A DNA stretch of 64,000 bases from Endomicrobiales bacterium. GTDB taxonomy: Bacteria; Elusimicrobiota; Endomicrobiia; Endomicrobiales; JAFGGC01. Shown here piece by piece: positions 30,226 to 39,635 of the stretch (positions are counted from its first letter, which is position 1; the number at the start of each line of letters is the position of its first letter). The notes below the pieces were generated by a model that had not been told where the DNA came from, did no database searches, and saw nothing but the letters and a program-made list of their open reading frames with translations. The position numbers and the translations under genes were made by a program. The stretch lies in the NCBI GenBank assembly GCA_016930715.1, contig JAFGGC010000002.1, forward strand, positions 62,001 through 126,000. The letters are read 5' to 3'.

Positions 30226-30707
30226 ATGCCTTGATATTGAAACTAGGGAAGTTCAACAGTTTGATGATAGCCGCTCTTGTCATAATTGACCAGCTGACGA
30301 AATACCTGATAAGAAGCAGTATGTATATCGGGGAAACAAGGGAGGTCCTGCCCTTTTTCCAGCTGACGTATCTGACCAACACGGGCGTGGCGTTCAGCAT
30401 GTTCCAGGGCAGGAACCTCTTTTTCGTTTTTTTCGCGCTGGCGGTCTTTGCCGGGTTCATTCTCTGGTTCAGGAAGCACCACGCGCAAGTGAGCGCGTAT
30501 TTGAAGTTCGCGTTTTCTCTAATAATTGCCGGCGCGGCTGGCAACTTCATCGACAGGGTGTTTTTGGGTTCGGTTGTGGATTTTCTCGACTTCTACGTCA
30601 ACGATCTTCACTGGCCGGCGTTCAACGTCGCCGATTCGTGCATATCGGCAGGGGCCGCGATGGTATTTTTGGGTTTCATAACGAACAAGAAAAAGGGCGT
30701 TCTGTAA
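30222..30707 (+). CDS. lspA: Lipoprotein signal peptidase (SPase II)
   Basis: Inner-membrane aspartic protease that cuts signal peptides from lipoproteins. From ATG 30222 it has 161 residues, four TM segments, and the catalytic pair in AGNFIDRV and FNVADS. An in-frame ATG at 30195 would add nine residues inside ileS and is less likely. The ileS-lspA order is common. Lgt, the preceding enzyme of the pathway, is encoded 1 kb downstream. Confidence 0.96.
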   Translation: MNALILKLGKFNSLMIAALVIIDQLTKYLIRSSMYIGETREVLPFFQLTYLTNTGVAFSMFQGRNLFFVFFALAVFAGFILWFRKHHAQVSAYLKFAFSLIIAGAAGNFIDRVFLGSVVDFLDFYVNDLHWPAFNVADSCISAGAAMVFLGFITNKKKGVL

Positions 30708-31715
30708 ATGACTTCCAGGGAAAAGATAGAGGAAATATCGGCGCTCCAGAGTTTCGGCATCGTCCTGGTCGTGATAGGTCATTCCTTCGCTGAGATTAAC
30801 ACCTATCCGCAGGACTCCCTGCTGGCGTGTTTCTACTGGCTGCACGGGCTGATATACAGTTTTCACATGCCGCTTTTCATGTTCATTTCGGGTTTTCTGT
30901 TCTTTTACACTAATATCGGGCGGGACAACCGGGATTACGGGCAGTTCATCATCAAGAAATTTAACAGGCTCATAGTCCCCTATCTGGCAATAAGCCTCGT
31001 CGTGTTCCCGATAAAAGCAGCGATGTCCAGATTCGCCTTAAGGCCGGTTGACTTCAGCGTGATGTCCATTGTCGACATGATTTTCTATCCCACGCACAAC
31101 GCGATACTGTACTTCTGGTTCCTGCCGACGCTTTTTATTATTTTCATCATATCGCCGGTGTTTTTGAAGGCGGTCTCTAAGAGGTCTCTTGTCGTGATAT
31201 CCCTGCTCACGGCGGCTTTGCTGCTGGTAAACGCTTTTAATCCGGTGAAAACCCTTTTTCTGAACCTTAACGGTGTCGTGAACTACGCGCTTTTTTTCTG
31301 GCTGGGATGCGTTTCGTGCCTGTTCAAGGAACAGTTGCTGCCGGTGGTGAGGAACAAGGCGGCGGCGGTGCTGTTCACGGTGTTTCTTCTGGCGATGAAT
31401 TACTTTAAGATGAAGGCCGGGTTTTTTTACGCGCTGACCGCCGTGTCGGGAATAGCGGTGTCGATGCATATCGTGTTCAGCTATCCGGCGGTCATAACAA
31501 AGATGTTTTCGTTCATAGAGGGCTATTCGTACCAGATATACCTTGTTTCGTGGTTTCCGCAGGTGTTTTTCAAGCTTCTGATATACGATTATCTGGGATG
31601 GGGCTTCTATCTCACGTTCGTGCTGGCCCTGGCAAGCGGTCTGACGGTGCCGGTAATAGTGTCCAAGTACGTTAAAAACAGGCTGCCGCGGCTCAAATTC
31701 GCCATAGGACTATAA
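30708..31715 (+). CDS. Membrane acyltransferase, family 3 (OafA/YrhL-like)
   Basis: The 335-residue protein has about ten TM helices and the acyltransferase 3 marks VVIGHSFAE near 21-29 (catalytic His), FHMPLFMFISGFLF and a short loop with RLIVPYLA. Such proteins acetylate or succinylate sugars of surface polymers. It sits between lspA and lgt, with no gap to either, so it is co-transcribed with the lipoprotein genes; its substrate could be a polysaccharide or a lipid. Confidence 0.88.
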   Translation: MTSREKIEEISALQSFGIVLVVIGHSFAEINTYPQDSLLACFYWLHGLIYSFHMPLFMFISGFLFFYTNIGRDNRDYGQFIIKKFNRLIVPYLAISLVVFPIKAAMSRFALRPVDFSVMSIVDMIFYPTHNAILYFWFLPTLFIIFIISPVFLKAVSKRSLVVISLLTAALLLVNAFNPVKTLFLNLNGVVNYALFFWLGCVSCLFKEQLLPVVRNKAAAVLFTVFLLAMNYFKMKAGFFYALTAVSGIAVSMHIVFSYPAVITKMFSFIEGYSYQIYLVSWFPQVFFKLLIYDYLGWGFYLTFVLALASGLTVPVIVSKYVKNRLPRLKFAIGL

Positions 31716-32479
31716 TGTTTCCTTCGATTCTGAAGATCGGGCCATTTGCCATAAGGACTTACGGGGTTTTAGTGGCGCTCGGGCTTTTCGCAGCGCTGGA
31801 ATACGTGGTCTTGAGGTCGAAAAAACACGGCATTCCGGAGAACAGGATAATCGACCTAGTTCTTTACACGATAATCTCTGGACTGGTGGGCGCTCGGCTT
31901 TTTTACGTTCTTTTGAATCTGAAGTTTTATTTTTCACGGCCGTGGGACGCCCTGAAGATCTGGGAAGGAGGCCTTGTTTATTACGGAGGGTTTCTTTTCG
32001 GCGCGGCCGCCGTCATCTATTACGTAAGAAGGCACGAGGAACTGGATTTCTGGATGATGGCCGACCTGATGGCTCCCGCACTCGCGCTGGCGCATTTTTT
32101 CGGAAGGCTGGGCTGTTTTTTCGCGGGATGCTGCTATGGCACGCCGACTAGCCTTCCCTGGGCTGTTAAATTCACCAATCCGGAATGCCTCGCGCCGCTC
32201 GGAGTGTGGCGGCATCCGGTGCAGTTGTATGAAGCTGCGGTGAACCTGTCGATTTTCTTCCTTCTGCACAAATATGACACGGGGCGCCATCCGAAAGGGT
32301 TCGTTCTGGCGGCGTACCTGGGAGCGTACGGGGTCGCGAGGTTCGTTCTGGAGTTTTTCAGGGGCGACGACAGGGGCGGCACGCTGCTTGCGATGTCGCC
32401 GGGCCAGTTATTGTCTATAGCGCTGGTGTTATCGTCGGCCGCGCTGTTCTTTTTAAGGAAAAATGAAGATAAAGGTTGA
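31715..32479 (+). CDS. lgt: Prolipoprotein diacylglyceryl transferase
   Basis: Moves diacylglycerol from phosphatidylglycerol onto the lipobox cysteine in the inner membrane. The 254-residue protein has seven or so TM segments, the FGRLGCFFAGCCYG version of the Lgt signature near 128-141, and RHPVQLYEA near 168. The two extra cysteines in the signature are seen in several non-proteobacterial Lgt proteins. It overlaps the acyltransferase stop by one base and rluD by 17 bases. Confidence 0.93.
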   Translation: MFPSILKIGPFAIRTYGVLVALGLFAALEYVVLRSKKHGIPENRIIDLVLYTIISGLVGARLFYVLLNLKFYFSRPWDALKIWEGGLVYYGGFLFGAAAVIYYVRRHEELDFWMMADLMAPALALAHFFGRLGCFFAGCCYGTPTSLPWAVKFTNPECLAPLGVWRHPVQLYEAAVNLSIFFLLHKYDTGRHPKGFVLAAYLGAYGVARFVLEFFRGDDRGGTLLAMSPGQLLSIALVLSSAALFFLRKNEDKG

Positions 32480-33347
32480 CCAGGACGGTTTGAGAATCGA
32501 CGTTTTCCTGGCGAAGCGCCTGCCGGACTATTCCAGGGGGTATCTGCAGAAACTGATTAAATCCGGGAACGTGCTTCTTGATTCCACCGTGCCTTCGCCG
32601 CACAGGATCGTCAGGGCGGGTGAAACCGTGGAGCTCACCGTGCCCAAAGAGGAGAAGAAAACGGCAAAAGGGTTCCATGCTGCGCTTGACGTGATTTTCG
32701 AGGATGAAAACGTTCTTTTAATAGACAAGGCTCCCGGAATGGTAGTCCATCCCGCGGCCGGGCACGAGGACGACACGCTGTTAAACGCGGTCGTGGCCTA
32801 CGCCGGTGGAAAATTCGTGCCTTACATGGTGCACAGGCTCGACAAGGACACTTCGGGTGTGATGATAATCGCCAAGAACGAAAAAGCGAAACACAGCATC
32901 GTAAGGCAATTCCAGAATAAGGCGGTCAAGAAGGTTTATCTGGCGGCGGTGAAAGGGTTTGTCGGAGAAAACAAGGGCAGGATCGAGGCGCCGCTCGGCA
33001 GGGCGCCCGGCGACAGAAAGAAAATCATCGTCGGTCCTCTTGCGAAAAAGCACGGTATCACAGAGTTCCTGGTGAGGTTCAGGGCAAGGGAATTTTCGAT
33101 ACTTGAGGTGCATCCCATGACGGGCCGGACGCACCAGATAAGGAGCCACATGCTTTACATAGGCCATCCCGTGCTCGGCGACGTTTTCTACGGCGCCCCC
33201 TGTGAAGCGGCCGGATACAGGTTCGCCAGGCAGATGCTGCACGCGTACAAGATAAAGTTCAGCCATCCCGAAACGGGCGGGGCGCTTGAGTTCACCGCCC
33301 CCGTTCCGGATGACATGCGGATCATAAAAGACAACATAAAAACTTGA
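32463..33347 (+). CDS. rluD: RluA-family pseudouridine synthase (RluD type)
   Basis: Makes pseudouridine in 23S rRNA. The 294-residue protein has an N-terminal S4 domain (about 10-70: RIDVFLAKRLPDYSRGYLQK) and a catalytic domain with HRLDKDTSGVM (catalytic Asp near 125) and MTGRTHQIRSH. The S4 plus catalytic layout suits RluD more than RluA. The site of action is inferred from the family. Confidence 0.92.
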   Translation: MKIKVDQDGLRIDVFLAKRLPDYSRGYLQKLIKSGNVLLDSTVPSPHRIVRAGETVELTVPKEEKKTAKGFHAALDVIFEDENVLLIDKAPGMVVHPAAGHEDDTLLNAVVAYAGGKFVPYMVHRLDKDTSGVMIIAKNEKAKHSIVRQFQNKAVKKVYLAAVKGFVGENKGRIEAPLGRAPGDRKKIIVGPLAKKHGITEFLVRFRAREFSILEVHPMTGRTHQIRSHMLYIGHPVLGDVFYGAPCEAAGYRFARQMLHAYKIKFSHPETGGALEFTAPVPDDMRIIKDNIKT

Positions 33348-33359
33348 GGCGGTTGTTCG

Positions 33360-33857
33360 GTGCTGAAAAAAATAATTGCGGTTATCGTGTTGCTCGCGCT
33401 TGTGTCTCCGTCGGTTCCGGCCCGGGAAGGTGAACTGGGCGTTACCACGGTCGAAGAAAGCACGTCGGCGCCGAAACAGGTCGGAAAGGCGGATTCTGAA
33501 TACAGACTTCTGAACACCGCCATAAGCGACCTGAACTACAAGCTTGAGATGATAAACAGGAAGTGCGACCTGCTTTCTTCGGATATCGAGGCCGTAAGGG
33601 CGCAGGTAAGCGCCCAGAAGAAAATGCTGGGCGAAGGCCTGATGAACATTCCGGACAAGAAAAAGATAGAGTCACTGGAGAACGAATCGGCGCTTATGCG
33701 TTCCGAGATAACTCAGATACGGGAGGACATTTCTGTTATAAAGCGCGGGAAGAAGGACGTTTCGGTTGCGGACGAAAGAAAGGAAAAAGTATCCGTGAAG
33801 TGGGTGGCTTATGCAGCTCTCGGGCTCGCACTGGCCGCGATAATCGTTCGCAAATGA
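33360..33857 (+). CDS. Exported coiled-coil protein with C-terminal membrane anchor
   Basis: No family recognised. The 165-residue product has a signal-like N-terminus (KKIIAVIVLLALVSPSVPA), a central heptad-rich region (about 45-130) and a closing hydrophobic segment VAYAALGLALAAIIVRK that probably anchors it. The start is GTG 33360 with only a weak ribosome site. It sits between rluD and gmk without a clear link to either. Possible roles are envelope spacing or complex assembly. Confidence 0.6.
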   Translation: MLKKIIAVIVLLALVSPSVPAREGELGVTTVEESTSAPKQVGKADSEYRLLNTAISDLNYKLEMINRKCDLLSSDIEAVRAQVSAQKKMLGEGLMNIPDKKKIESLENESALMRSEITQIREDISVIKRGKKDVSVADERKEKVSVKWVAYAALGLALAAIIVRK

Positions 33858-33911
33858 AATGCGTTTATGTTTAGGCGTTTTTATTCAATAGTCGGGAAAT
33901 AAGGATAGGGT

Positions 33912-34508
33912 ATGAAAAGAAAAGGGATAATATTCGTGGTTTCTGCGCCGTCTGGAGCTGGCAAGAGCACCCTTTCCGGCCACGTCGTCGCAAGGATACC
34001 GGACCTTAAGTATTCCATTTCATGCACGACGCGCGCCCCGAGGCCCGGCGAAAAGAACGGTGTCCACTATTTTTTCGTCACCAAGGGCAGGTTCTCCGGC
34101 ATGGTGAAGAAAGGCGAGTTCCTGGAATGGGCGAAGGTGCACGGGCATATGTACGGCACGCCGAAATCGTATATTTCAAAATGCGTGAAAAACGGCAAAG
34201 ACATCATACTCGATATTGACGTGCAGGGCGGATTGAACGTCAGAAAAATTTACCCAGATTCCGTGATGATTTTTGTAATGACGCCGAATTTCGCGGTCCT
34301 TGAAAAACGGCTGAAAGAGCGCAAGAAAGATTCCCGGGAAACGATAAAGAAGAGGCTTGAGAACGCTAAAAAGGAAATCACGTACATCCCGAAGTACGAT
34401 TATCTGATTATTAACGACAAACTTGACGTTGCCATATCCGAGCTTAAGGAAATTATTTTGGGAGAAAGAAGAAAGACAAAACGCGCGAAAATACCGAGAT
34501 TTAAGTGA
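33912..34508 (+). CDS. gmk: Guanylate kinase
   Basis: Phosphorylates GMP to GDP. The 198-residue protein has the P-loop SAPSGAGKST (10-19), the GMP-binding stretch SCTTRAPRPGEKNGVHYFF, and a DIDVQGGLNVR segment. It stands directly before rpoZ and coaC, the classic gmk-rpoZ-coa cluster. Confidence 0.97.
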   Translation: MKRKGIIFVVSAPSGAGKSTLSGHVVARIPDLKYSISCTTRAPRPGEKNGVHYFFVTKGRFSGMVKKGEFLEWAKVHGHMYGTPKSYISKCVKNGKDIILDIDVQGGLNVRKIYPDSVMIFVMTPNFAVLEKRLKERKKDSRETIKKRLENAKKEITYIPKYDYLIINDKLDVAISELKEIILGERRKTKRAKIPRFK

Positions 34509-34531
34509 GTTAATTCCCAACAGGAGGAAAA

Positions 34532-34816
34532 ATGAGCCAGGCAAAGCAGCAGCAGTACAATGTATTATCCAGCCGTTACAGCGTGGTCAAACTGGCAAGG
34601 CAGTGGATCAGCGTTCTTAAAAGAATGGACGATTTCAGGCATTTCAGCCAGTCGGAGATCATAAAAAAGGCCATAAGCGATATTACAAGCGGAGACGTGA
34701 CGCCCGAAGACATCGCAAAGGCAAGGTCGAAAATGAAACCTGCTGCCGAACAGGAAGATGATCTGAAACTCGCGTCAAAGGAAGAGTCAGGAAAAAATGG
34801 CAAATCTAAAAAATAA
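34532..34816 (+). CDS. rpoZ: RNA polymerase omega subunit (divergent)
   Basis: A 94-residue protein assigned mainly by place between gmk and coaC, supported by the SSRYSVVKLARQW stretch and a following KKAISDITSGDV, which resemble the omega core (SRY..V..A..R, then K...A..EI..G). Omega helps RNA polymerase assembly. The tail is charged and low in complexity. It overlaps coaC by 20 bases. The sequence is more divergent than usual, so I keep moderate confidence. Confidence 0.75.
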   Translation: MSQAKQQQYNVLSSRYSVVKLARQWISVLKRMDDFRHFSQSEIIKKAISDITSGDVTPEDIAKARSKMKPAAEQEDDLKLASKEESGKNGKSKK

Positions 34817-35348
34817 GAACGTGATTGTCGGCGTCTGCGGCGGCATTGCGGCGTATAAAGCCTGCGAGCTCGTGAGGATACTGGTCAAATCCGGCGCCAG
34901 CGTAACTTGCCTACTGACAGAAAACGGCGCGAAGTTCATAACGCCGTTAACATTGAGGACTTTGTCGAAGAACAAGGTATACTGCGACATGTTCGAGGAC
35001 GCCGAGTGGGACATCGAGCACGTGTCGCTGGCCGATAAGGCCGATGCCGTTATCATAGCGCCCGCTACGGCGGATGTTATGGCAAGACTGGCCTCGGGCC
35101 GGGCGGAAGACCTGCTTTCGAGCGTCGTTTTAGCGTCAAGGGCGCCAGTTGTGATATGCCCTTCCATGAACGAGAATATGTGGAAGCATCCGGCTACAAG
35201 AAAGAACGAGAAGACCCTCGCGGGCTACGGGTATGTCATTGTCGAACCGGACAAGGGAGAGCTCGCCTGCGGCAAAACCGGCGAGGGCAGGCTCGCCAAG
35301 CCAGAACGCATAGCGCAAAAAGTGTCAGAAGTTTTGTCCGCTAAATAA
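34797..35348 (+). CDS. coaC: Stand-alone phosphopantothenoylcysteine decarboxylase (CoaC)
   Basis: A 183-residue flavin enzyme of coenzyme A synthesis. It holds the FMN site VGVCGGIAAYKACEL, the catalytic His in IEHVSLADKAD, the PSMNENMW motif, and the substrate clamp GELACGKTGEGRLA. It ends there, where the usual CoaBC polypeptide would continue into the synthetase domain. The synthetase, coaB, is a separate gene at 5364-6038. The stop is clean, so this is a true split rather than a frameshift. Confidence 0.93.
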   Translation: MANLKNKNVIVGVCGGIAAYKACELVRILVKSGASVTCLLTENGAKFITPLTLRTLSKNKVYCDMFEDAEWDIEHVSLADKADAVIIAPATADVMARLASGRAEDLLSSVVLASRAPVVICPSMNENMWKHPATRKNEKTLAGYGYVIVEPDKGELACGKTGEGRLAKPERIAQKVSEVLSAK

Positions 35349-35462
35349 CCGGAGATACCGCATACCCGTTTAAGAAAAATAATGCATCCGGTCTGTCGGT
35401 AGAAAATCTGGCAGTATCCCGCCGAAAGGAATTCGGTCAAAAAACAGAAAGGAACGCGCAAA

Positions 35463-36677
35463 ATGGCTAAAGTCAGACCTTTTTACGGCATACGGTACGA
35501 AAGTGGAAATATTACCAAACAAATATGCCCTCCGTATGACATAATATCGAAAGCTGAAAAGAAGCGCCTTAAAAAAATGTCCCCTTACAACATGGTAAGG
35601 CTTGAACTGCCGGATAAGGCCGGCGGGCTTGACAAGTACAGGCATTCCGCGAAACTAATGAAGCAGTGGCTTGATAGGGGCGTGCTTGTAAGGGACGATG
35701 CGCCCGCTTTTTACGCCTACGAGCAGGTTTTCAGCGATCACGGCAGGAAAATGACGCGAAGGGGATTTTTCGCCTGCCTCAAGATCGAGAACCCGCACAG
35801 GGGTTCTGTGAAACCGCATGAAAGGACCCTGTCAAAACCCAAGGAGGACAGGCTTAAACTGCTTAAGGCCACGAAAGCGAACCTGAGCCCCATATTCGGT
35901 CTTTTTAACGATAAGAATCGAAAAATGGTCCGTTTATTGAGGAAAATATCTTCACAAAAAGGTTTTGTATCTGCAAAGGACGGGGAAGGCACGCTTCACA
36001 GGCTCTGGCAGGTAACGGAACCGGAATTCATAGGAACGGCGGAAAAAACCCTGGGTTCGCAGAAAGTTTTTATCGCCGACGGGCACCACAGGTATGAAAC
36101 ATCATGGAATTACCTTAGGGAAAAGAAAAAAGCGGACAGAAAATATTCCGTATCGTCCGAATACAATTACGTCATGATATTCTTGTGCCCGATGGAGGAC
36201 CCGGGGCTTTCGATATGGCCTACTCACAGGGTCGTGCGGGAACCGCGCGACCTGGAGGAAAGGATAGAGAAGTATTTCAACGTTCTCCCGGCAAGCGCTT
36301 ACGACAGGCTTAAAGGAAGGCTTCCGCAGCCGCTTCTTCTGGTAAAGGGCGGCAAAAAAAGGACGCTCGTGATAAAAAAAGGCGGCACGCTCGATGCGGC
36401 CATGCCGGGCAAGTGCAGGTCTTACAAGGAGCTGGGCGTGAGCATACTGCACTCGATTCTTTTAAAGGACGTTCCTCCTGAAAATATCACGTACGTCAAG
36501 GACGCGGGAGAAACCGTTGCCCTTGCGAGAAAAAAGAAATGCCTTGCCGTCATCGTCCCGGCCACGCCGATAGAAGCCGTGAAGAATATCGCTCTTGCGA
36601 ACCAGACAATGCCCCAGAAGTCGACGTACTTTTTTCCTAAAGTGGCCAGCGGCATTGTCATACACGGGGTGAAATGA
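35463..36677 (+). CDS. DUF1015 family protein
   Basis: The 404-residue protein matches DUF1015 (PF06245): it begins MAKVRPFYGIRY and has the CPPYDIIS motif, NMVRLELP, and IADGHHRYET in the middle. These proteins are widespread in anaerobes, with no established reaction; the conserved His/Asp motif suggests an enzyme. No signal peptide or TM. It overlaps the cvpA-like gene by ATGA. The 114 bases upstream hold no obvious promoter. Confidence 0.9.
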   Translation: MAKVRPFYGIRYESGNITKQICPPYDIISKAEKKRLKKMSPYNMVRLELPDKAGGLDKYRHSAKLMKQWLDRGVLVRDDAPAFYAYEQVFSDHGRKMTRRGFFACLKIENPHRGSVKPHERTLSKPKEDRLKLLKATKANLSPIFGLFNDKNRKMVRLLRKISSQKGFVSAKDGEGTLHRLWQVTEPEFIGTAEKTLGSQKVFIADGHHRYETSWNYLREKKKADRKYSVSSEYNYVMIFLCPMEDPGLSIWPTHRVVREPRDLEERIEKYFNVLPASAYDRLKGRLPQPLLLVKGGKKRTLVIKKGGTLDAAMPGKCRSYKELGVSILHSILLKDVPPENITYVKDAGETVALARKKKCLAVIVPATPIEAVKNIALANQTMPQKSTYFFPKVASGIVIHGVK

Positions 36678-37192
36678 ACTACTGCGACTGGCTGTTTATC
36701 GGGCTAATCGCCGTTTTCGGGGCTCTCGGCTACGAGACCGGGATAATAACAAGCCTTATATGGATCCTGAGCGGTTTTTCCGGCATGTGGGCGGCGCAGG
36801 ACCTTTCAGGAAGGATAGGCGTGAACTTCTACGCCGCTTTCTTCGCGGCCTCTGCGGCGGTCATCGTAGGCGGGTTTATCCTGAGCAGGATGGTCAAGAT
36901 AGTGATACCCAGGCTGATAGACGGTATAGTGGGGGCGGGCCTGGGGCTCATTCTCGGATTGACGGTCGTCGGGCTTGTCATCATACCTTTCTCCTCTGGC
37001 TGGCACGCGGGCTTGAGAAAGGGTATCGTCAAGTCATACGCGGCGAAGAAAATGGTGCCGGAGCTAAAAAAAATCTTCCCGAGAGTGAAGGATTTTGACA
37101 TAAAAGGGCTCAAGGACGAAGCCGACTTTCCGCCGGTGCCCGAAGAGGTGACGGAAAAGGTCAAGGGGCTTAAAAAAGCCGTCAAGCGTTGA
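36674..37192 (+). CDS. CvpA family membrane protein
   Basis: A 172-residue protein with four TM helices (about 5-27, 29-43, 54-72, 89-112) and a cytosolic C-terminal tail of about 55 residues. The DWLFIGLIAVFGALGYETG start and the position of helices fit CvpA (PF02674), which in other bacteria affects colicin V export and envelope stress tolerance. Its promoter-like neighbour for hisG overlaps the stop codon. Confidence 0.75.
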   Translation: MNYCDWLFIGLIAVFGALGYETGIITSLIWILSGFSGMWAAQDLSGRIGVNFYAAFFAASAAVIVGGFILSRMVKIVIPRLIDGIVGAGLGLILGLTVVGLVIIPFSSGWHAGLRKGIVKSYAAKKMVPELKKIFPRVKDFDIKGLKDEADFPPVPEEVTEKVKGLKKAVKR

Positions 37193-37217
37193 AAAAGACG
37201 GATTAAAGATGTAGAAT
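37189..37217 (+). promoter_or_regulatory. Promoter for hisG
   Basis: TTGAAA (37189-37194) overlaps the cvpA stop codon and is followed after 17 bases by TAGAAT (37212-37217). hisG starts at 37247 with an AGAGAGG ribosome site. Confidence 0.6.
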
Positions 37218-37246
37218 AGAACCACTTTAATTTCAGAGAGGATAAA

Positions 37247-38119
37247 ATGAAAAAATTGAAAATAGGTTTTCCAAAAGGCAGCCTGCAGGAATCGACAGCC
37301 GAGATATTCAAGAAGGCCGGCATAAGGATATATTGCTCCGACCGCTCGTATTTCCCGGCCTGCGACGATGAAGAACTTGAGATAATGATGGTGCGCTCGC
37401 AGGAGATGGCAAAATACGTCGAGGACGGCGTCTTCGACGCGGGGCTTACCGGATACGACTGGATATGCGAGTCCGGCGCCGACGTAAAAGAAGTCTGCGA
37501 GCTCATATACGCGAAATCGGGTTTCAGGCCGGTCAGGTGGGTGCTTGCCGCGCCGAAGGATTCGCGGATAAAGTCGGTAAAAGACCTCCGCGGGAAACGG
37601 ATAGCCACGGAACTGGTTAACTACGTCAGGAAATACCTGAAAAGCAGAAAGGTGAAAGCGGACGTCGAGTTTTCTTGGGGCGCGACTGAAGCGAAAGCGC
37701 CGGCGCTCGTCGACGCGATAGTGGAGCTCACGGAGACGGGTTCGTCCTTGAGGGCAAACAACCTCAAGATAGTCGAGGAAGTGCTGACTTCCACGACGAG
37801 GTTCATCGCCAACAAAAAGGCCTGGAACGACCCGTGGAAAAGGAAGAAGATAGAGAACATCGCCATACTCCTCAAGGGCGCGCTTGCCGCCGAAGGGATG
37901 GTAGGCCTGAAGATGAACGTTGCCGAAAAAAACCTGGAAAAAATAAAATCCATACTTCCGGCCTTGAAAAAGCCCACCGTATCAAGGCTTGACCTCAAGG
38001 GCTGGGTGGCGCTTGAAGTGATACTGGAGGAAAAGACGGTGAAGAAGATCCTTCCGGAGCTCAAGCGCGCCGGCGCCGAAGGCATAATCGAGTATCCGCT
38101 TAACAAAGTAATTTACTAA
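37247..38119 (+). CDS. hisG: ATP phosphoribosyltransferase, long form
   Basis: First enzyme of histidine synthesis, joining ATP and PRPP. The 290-residue length marks the HisG-L form with its own C-terminal regulatory domain (about 215-290) that binds histidine. Motifs are [10 protein letters not shown] near the start, the VPD-like [12 protein letters not shown] segment, and the PRPP-binding loop [14 protein letters not shown]. HisZ is not needed for the long form. No other his gene is in the window. It overlaps gltX by one base. Confidence 0.94.
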   Translation: MKKLKIGFPKGSLQESTAEIFKKAGIRIYCSDRSYFPACDDEELEIMMVRSQEMAKYVEDGVFDAGLTGYDWICESGADVKEVCELIYAKSGFRPVRWVLAAPKDSRIKSVKDLRGKRIATELVNYVRKYLKSRKVKADVEFSWGATEAKAPALVDAIVELTETGSSLRANNLKIVEEVLTSTTRFIANKKAWNDPWKRKKIENIAILLKGALAAEGMVGLKMNVAEKNLEKIKSILPALKKPTVSRLDLKGWVALEVILEEKTVKKILPELKRAGAEGIIEYPLNKVIY

Positions 38120-39612
38120 TGAGCGTTAGAGTCCGATTTGCACCATCACCTACCGGTTATTTGCATATCGGGGGAGCAAGGACAGCCCTGTATAACTGGC
38201 TTTTTGCCAGGCAGAAAAAGGGAACGTTCATACTGCGCATTGAGGACACCGATGAGGCGCGTTCGACGGACGAATCCGTCGGCGCCATACTTGAAAGCAT
38301 GAAATGGCTCGGCCTTGACTGGGACGAAGGACCGGAAATTCAATCTCGAAACACGAAACTCGAAACTCGAAGCAAGGGCAGTTTTGGGCCGTATTTTCAG
38401 ATGGAGGCGAACGAGCGGGGCATATACAAAAAATACGCCGAAAAGCTGGTATCCGAAGGCAGGGCCTACAAGTGCTACTGCACTCCCGGAGAAGTCGACG
38501 AGATGCGCAAGAAAGCGCAGGCAGAAAAGAAGGTGCCAAAATATGATGGAAGGTGCAGGGAACTGACGGCCGAACAGCGGAAAATAAAGGAAGCTGAAGG
38601 CAGGAAGGCGGTAGTTAGGCTCAAAGTGCCGAGCGAAGGAAAAATCGCGGTTGACGATGTCATACGCGGCCGGGTAGAGTTTGACAACTCGATGCTCGAT
38701 GATTTCGTGATAATCAAGGCTTCTGGTGTTCCGACGTACAACTTCGCCGTCGTAATCGACGACGTGAGGATGAAAATATCCCATGTCATCCGCGGCGACG
38801 ACCATCTTTCGAACACGCCGAAACAAATGCACATATACGACGCGCTCGGCTGGAGGGCGCCTGTATTCGCCCACATATCGATGATACTGGGCGCCGACGG
38901 CGCGCGCCTTTCGAAGCGTCACGGGCACACTTCCGTGCTCGAATACAAGGCGGATGGATACCTTCCAGAAGCATTGGTCAATTACCTGGCACTGCTTGGA
39001 TGGTCAACTGAGGATAGCCAGCAGCTGTTTGGCAAAGACGAACTGGTTTCCAAATTTAGTCTTGAAAGATGCGTGCCTAACGCCGCTGTCTTTGACCCGA
39101 AGAAGCTCGAATGGATGAACGGCGAATATATGAGAAAGATAGAACCGTCGAAACTGCCGGACGCCTTCTACAAATGGGCGGAAGAAACCGGCAGCGGCGA
39201 CAAGGTAAAGGGCTGGGACAGGGCGCTCGCGTCAAAAATAATAGAAATGGAGCGGGAAAAGTTCAGGCTTTTCAGCGAAGTGCCCGGACTTATTGACTTT
39301 TTCTTCGCCGATAGTGTAGAATATAAACCCGAAGCCGTCGATAAAACACTCAAGGCGCCGACGGCGAAGGTGGTCATTGAAGAAAGCGCCAAAAAACTCA
39401 AAGAACACGATGATTTTTCGGCCGAAGGGCTCGAAAAGTTCGCGAGAGGCCTGGCCGCCGAAAAAGGACTGGGGACGGGAAAGGTGTTTCATCCCATCAG
39501 GGTCGCGATCTCCGGCAAAACAACTGGCCCGAGCCTTTTTCATATGATGGAAATACTGGGTAAGGACAAAGTAATAGCGCGGCTCGAAGAATGCCTGAAA
39601 AAGTGTTTTTAA
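38119..39612 (+). CDS. gltX: Glutamyl-tRNA synthetase
   Basis: Charges tRNA-Glu. The 497-residue class I enzyme has [19 protein letters not shown] (HIGH motif) near 9, and RLSKRHG as KMSKS motif near 265. GluRS usually reads DEGP followed at once by GxYGPYxQSE; here about 12 extra residues (75-86, [12 protein letters not shown]) break that site, and the DNA is a CGAAAC/CGAAACT repeat like intergenic repeats in this genome. The enzyme is otherwise complete. A separate glnS gene is present, so this GluRS need not misacylate tRNA-Gln. Confidence 0.95.
   Translation: MSVRVRFAPSPTGYLHIGGARTALYNWLFARQKKGTFILRIEDTDEARSTDESVGAILESMKWLGLDWDEGPEIQSRNTKLETRSKGSFGPYFQMEANERGIYKKYAEKLVSEGRAYKCYCTPGEVDEMRKKAQAEKKVPKYDGRCRELTAEQRKIKEAEGRKAVVRLKVPSEGKIAVDDVIRGRVEFDNSMLDDFVIIKASGVPTYNFAVVIDDVRMKISHVIRGDDHLSNTPKQMHIYDALGWRAPVFAHISMILGADGARLSKRHGHTSVLEYKADGYLPEALVNYLALLGWSTEDSQQLFGKDELVSKFSLERCVPNAAVFDPKKLEWMNGEYMRKIEPSKLPDAFYKWAEETGSGDKVKGWDRALASKIIEMEREKFRLFSEVPGLIDFFFADSVEYKPEAVDKTLKAPTAKVVIEESAKKLKEHDDFSAEGLEKFARGLAAEKGLGTGKVFHPIRVAISGKTTGPSLFHMMEILGKDKVIARLEECLKKCF
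38341..38373 (+). repeat. In-frame CGAAAC-type repeat inside gltX
   Basis: Three to four units of the pattern ctCGAAAC/CGAAACT (38345-38372) encode residues 75-86 of GltX, where homologues have no such residues. A similar run, read on the opposite strand, lies before the gene at 20971 (20921-20950: TCGAGATTCGAAATT and TTTCGAAATT). Confidence 0.55.
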
Positions 39613-39635
39613 ACGCGTGAAAAAGGGGTTATGTG

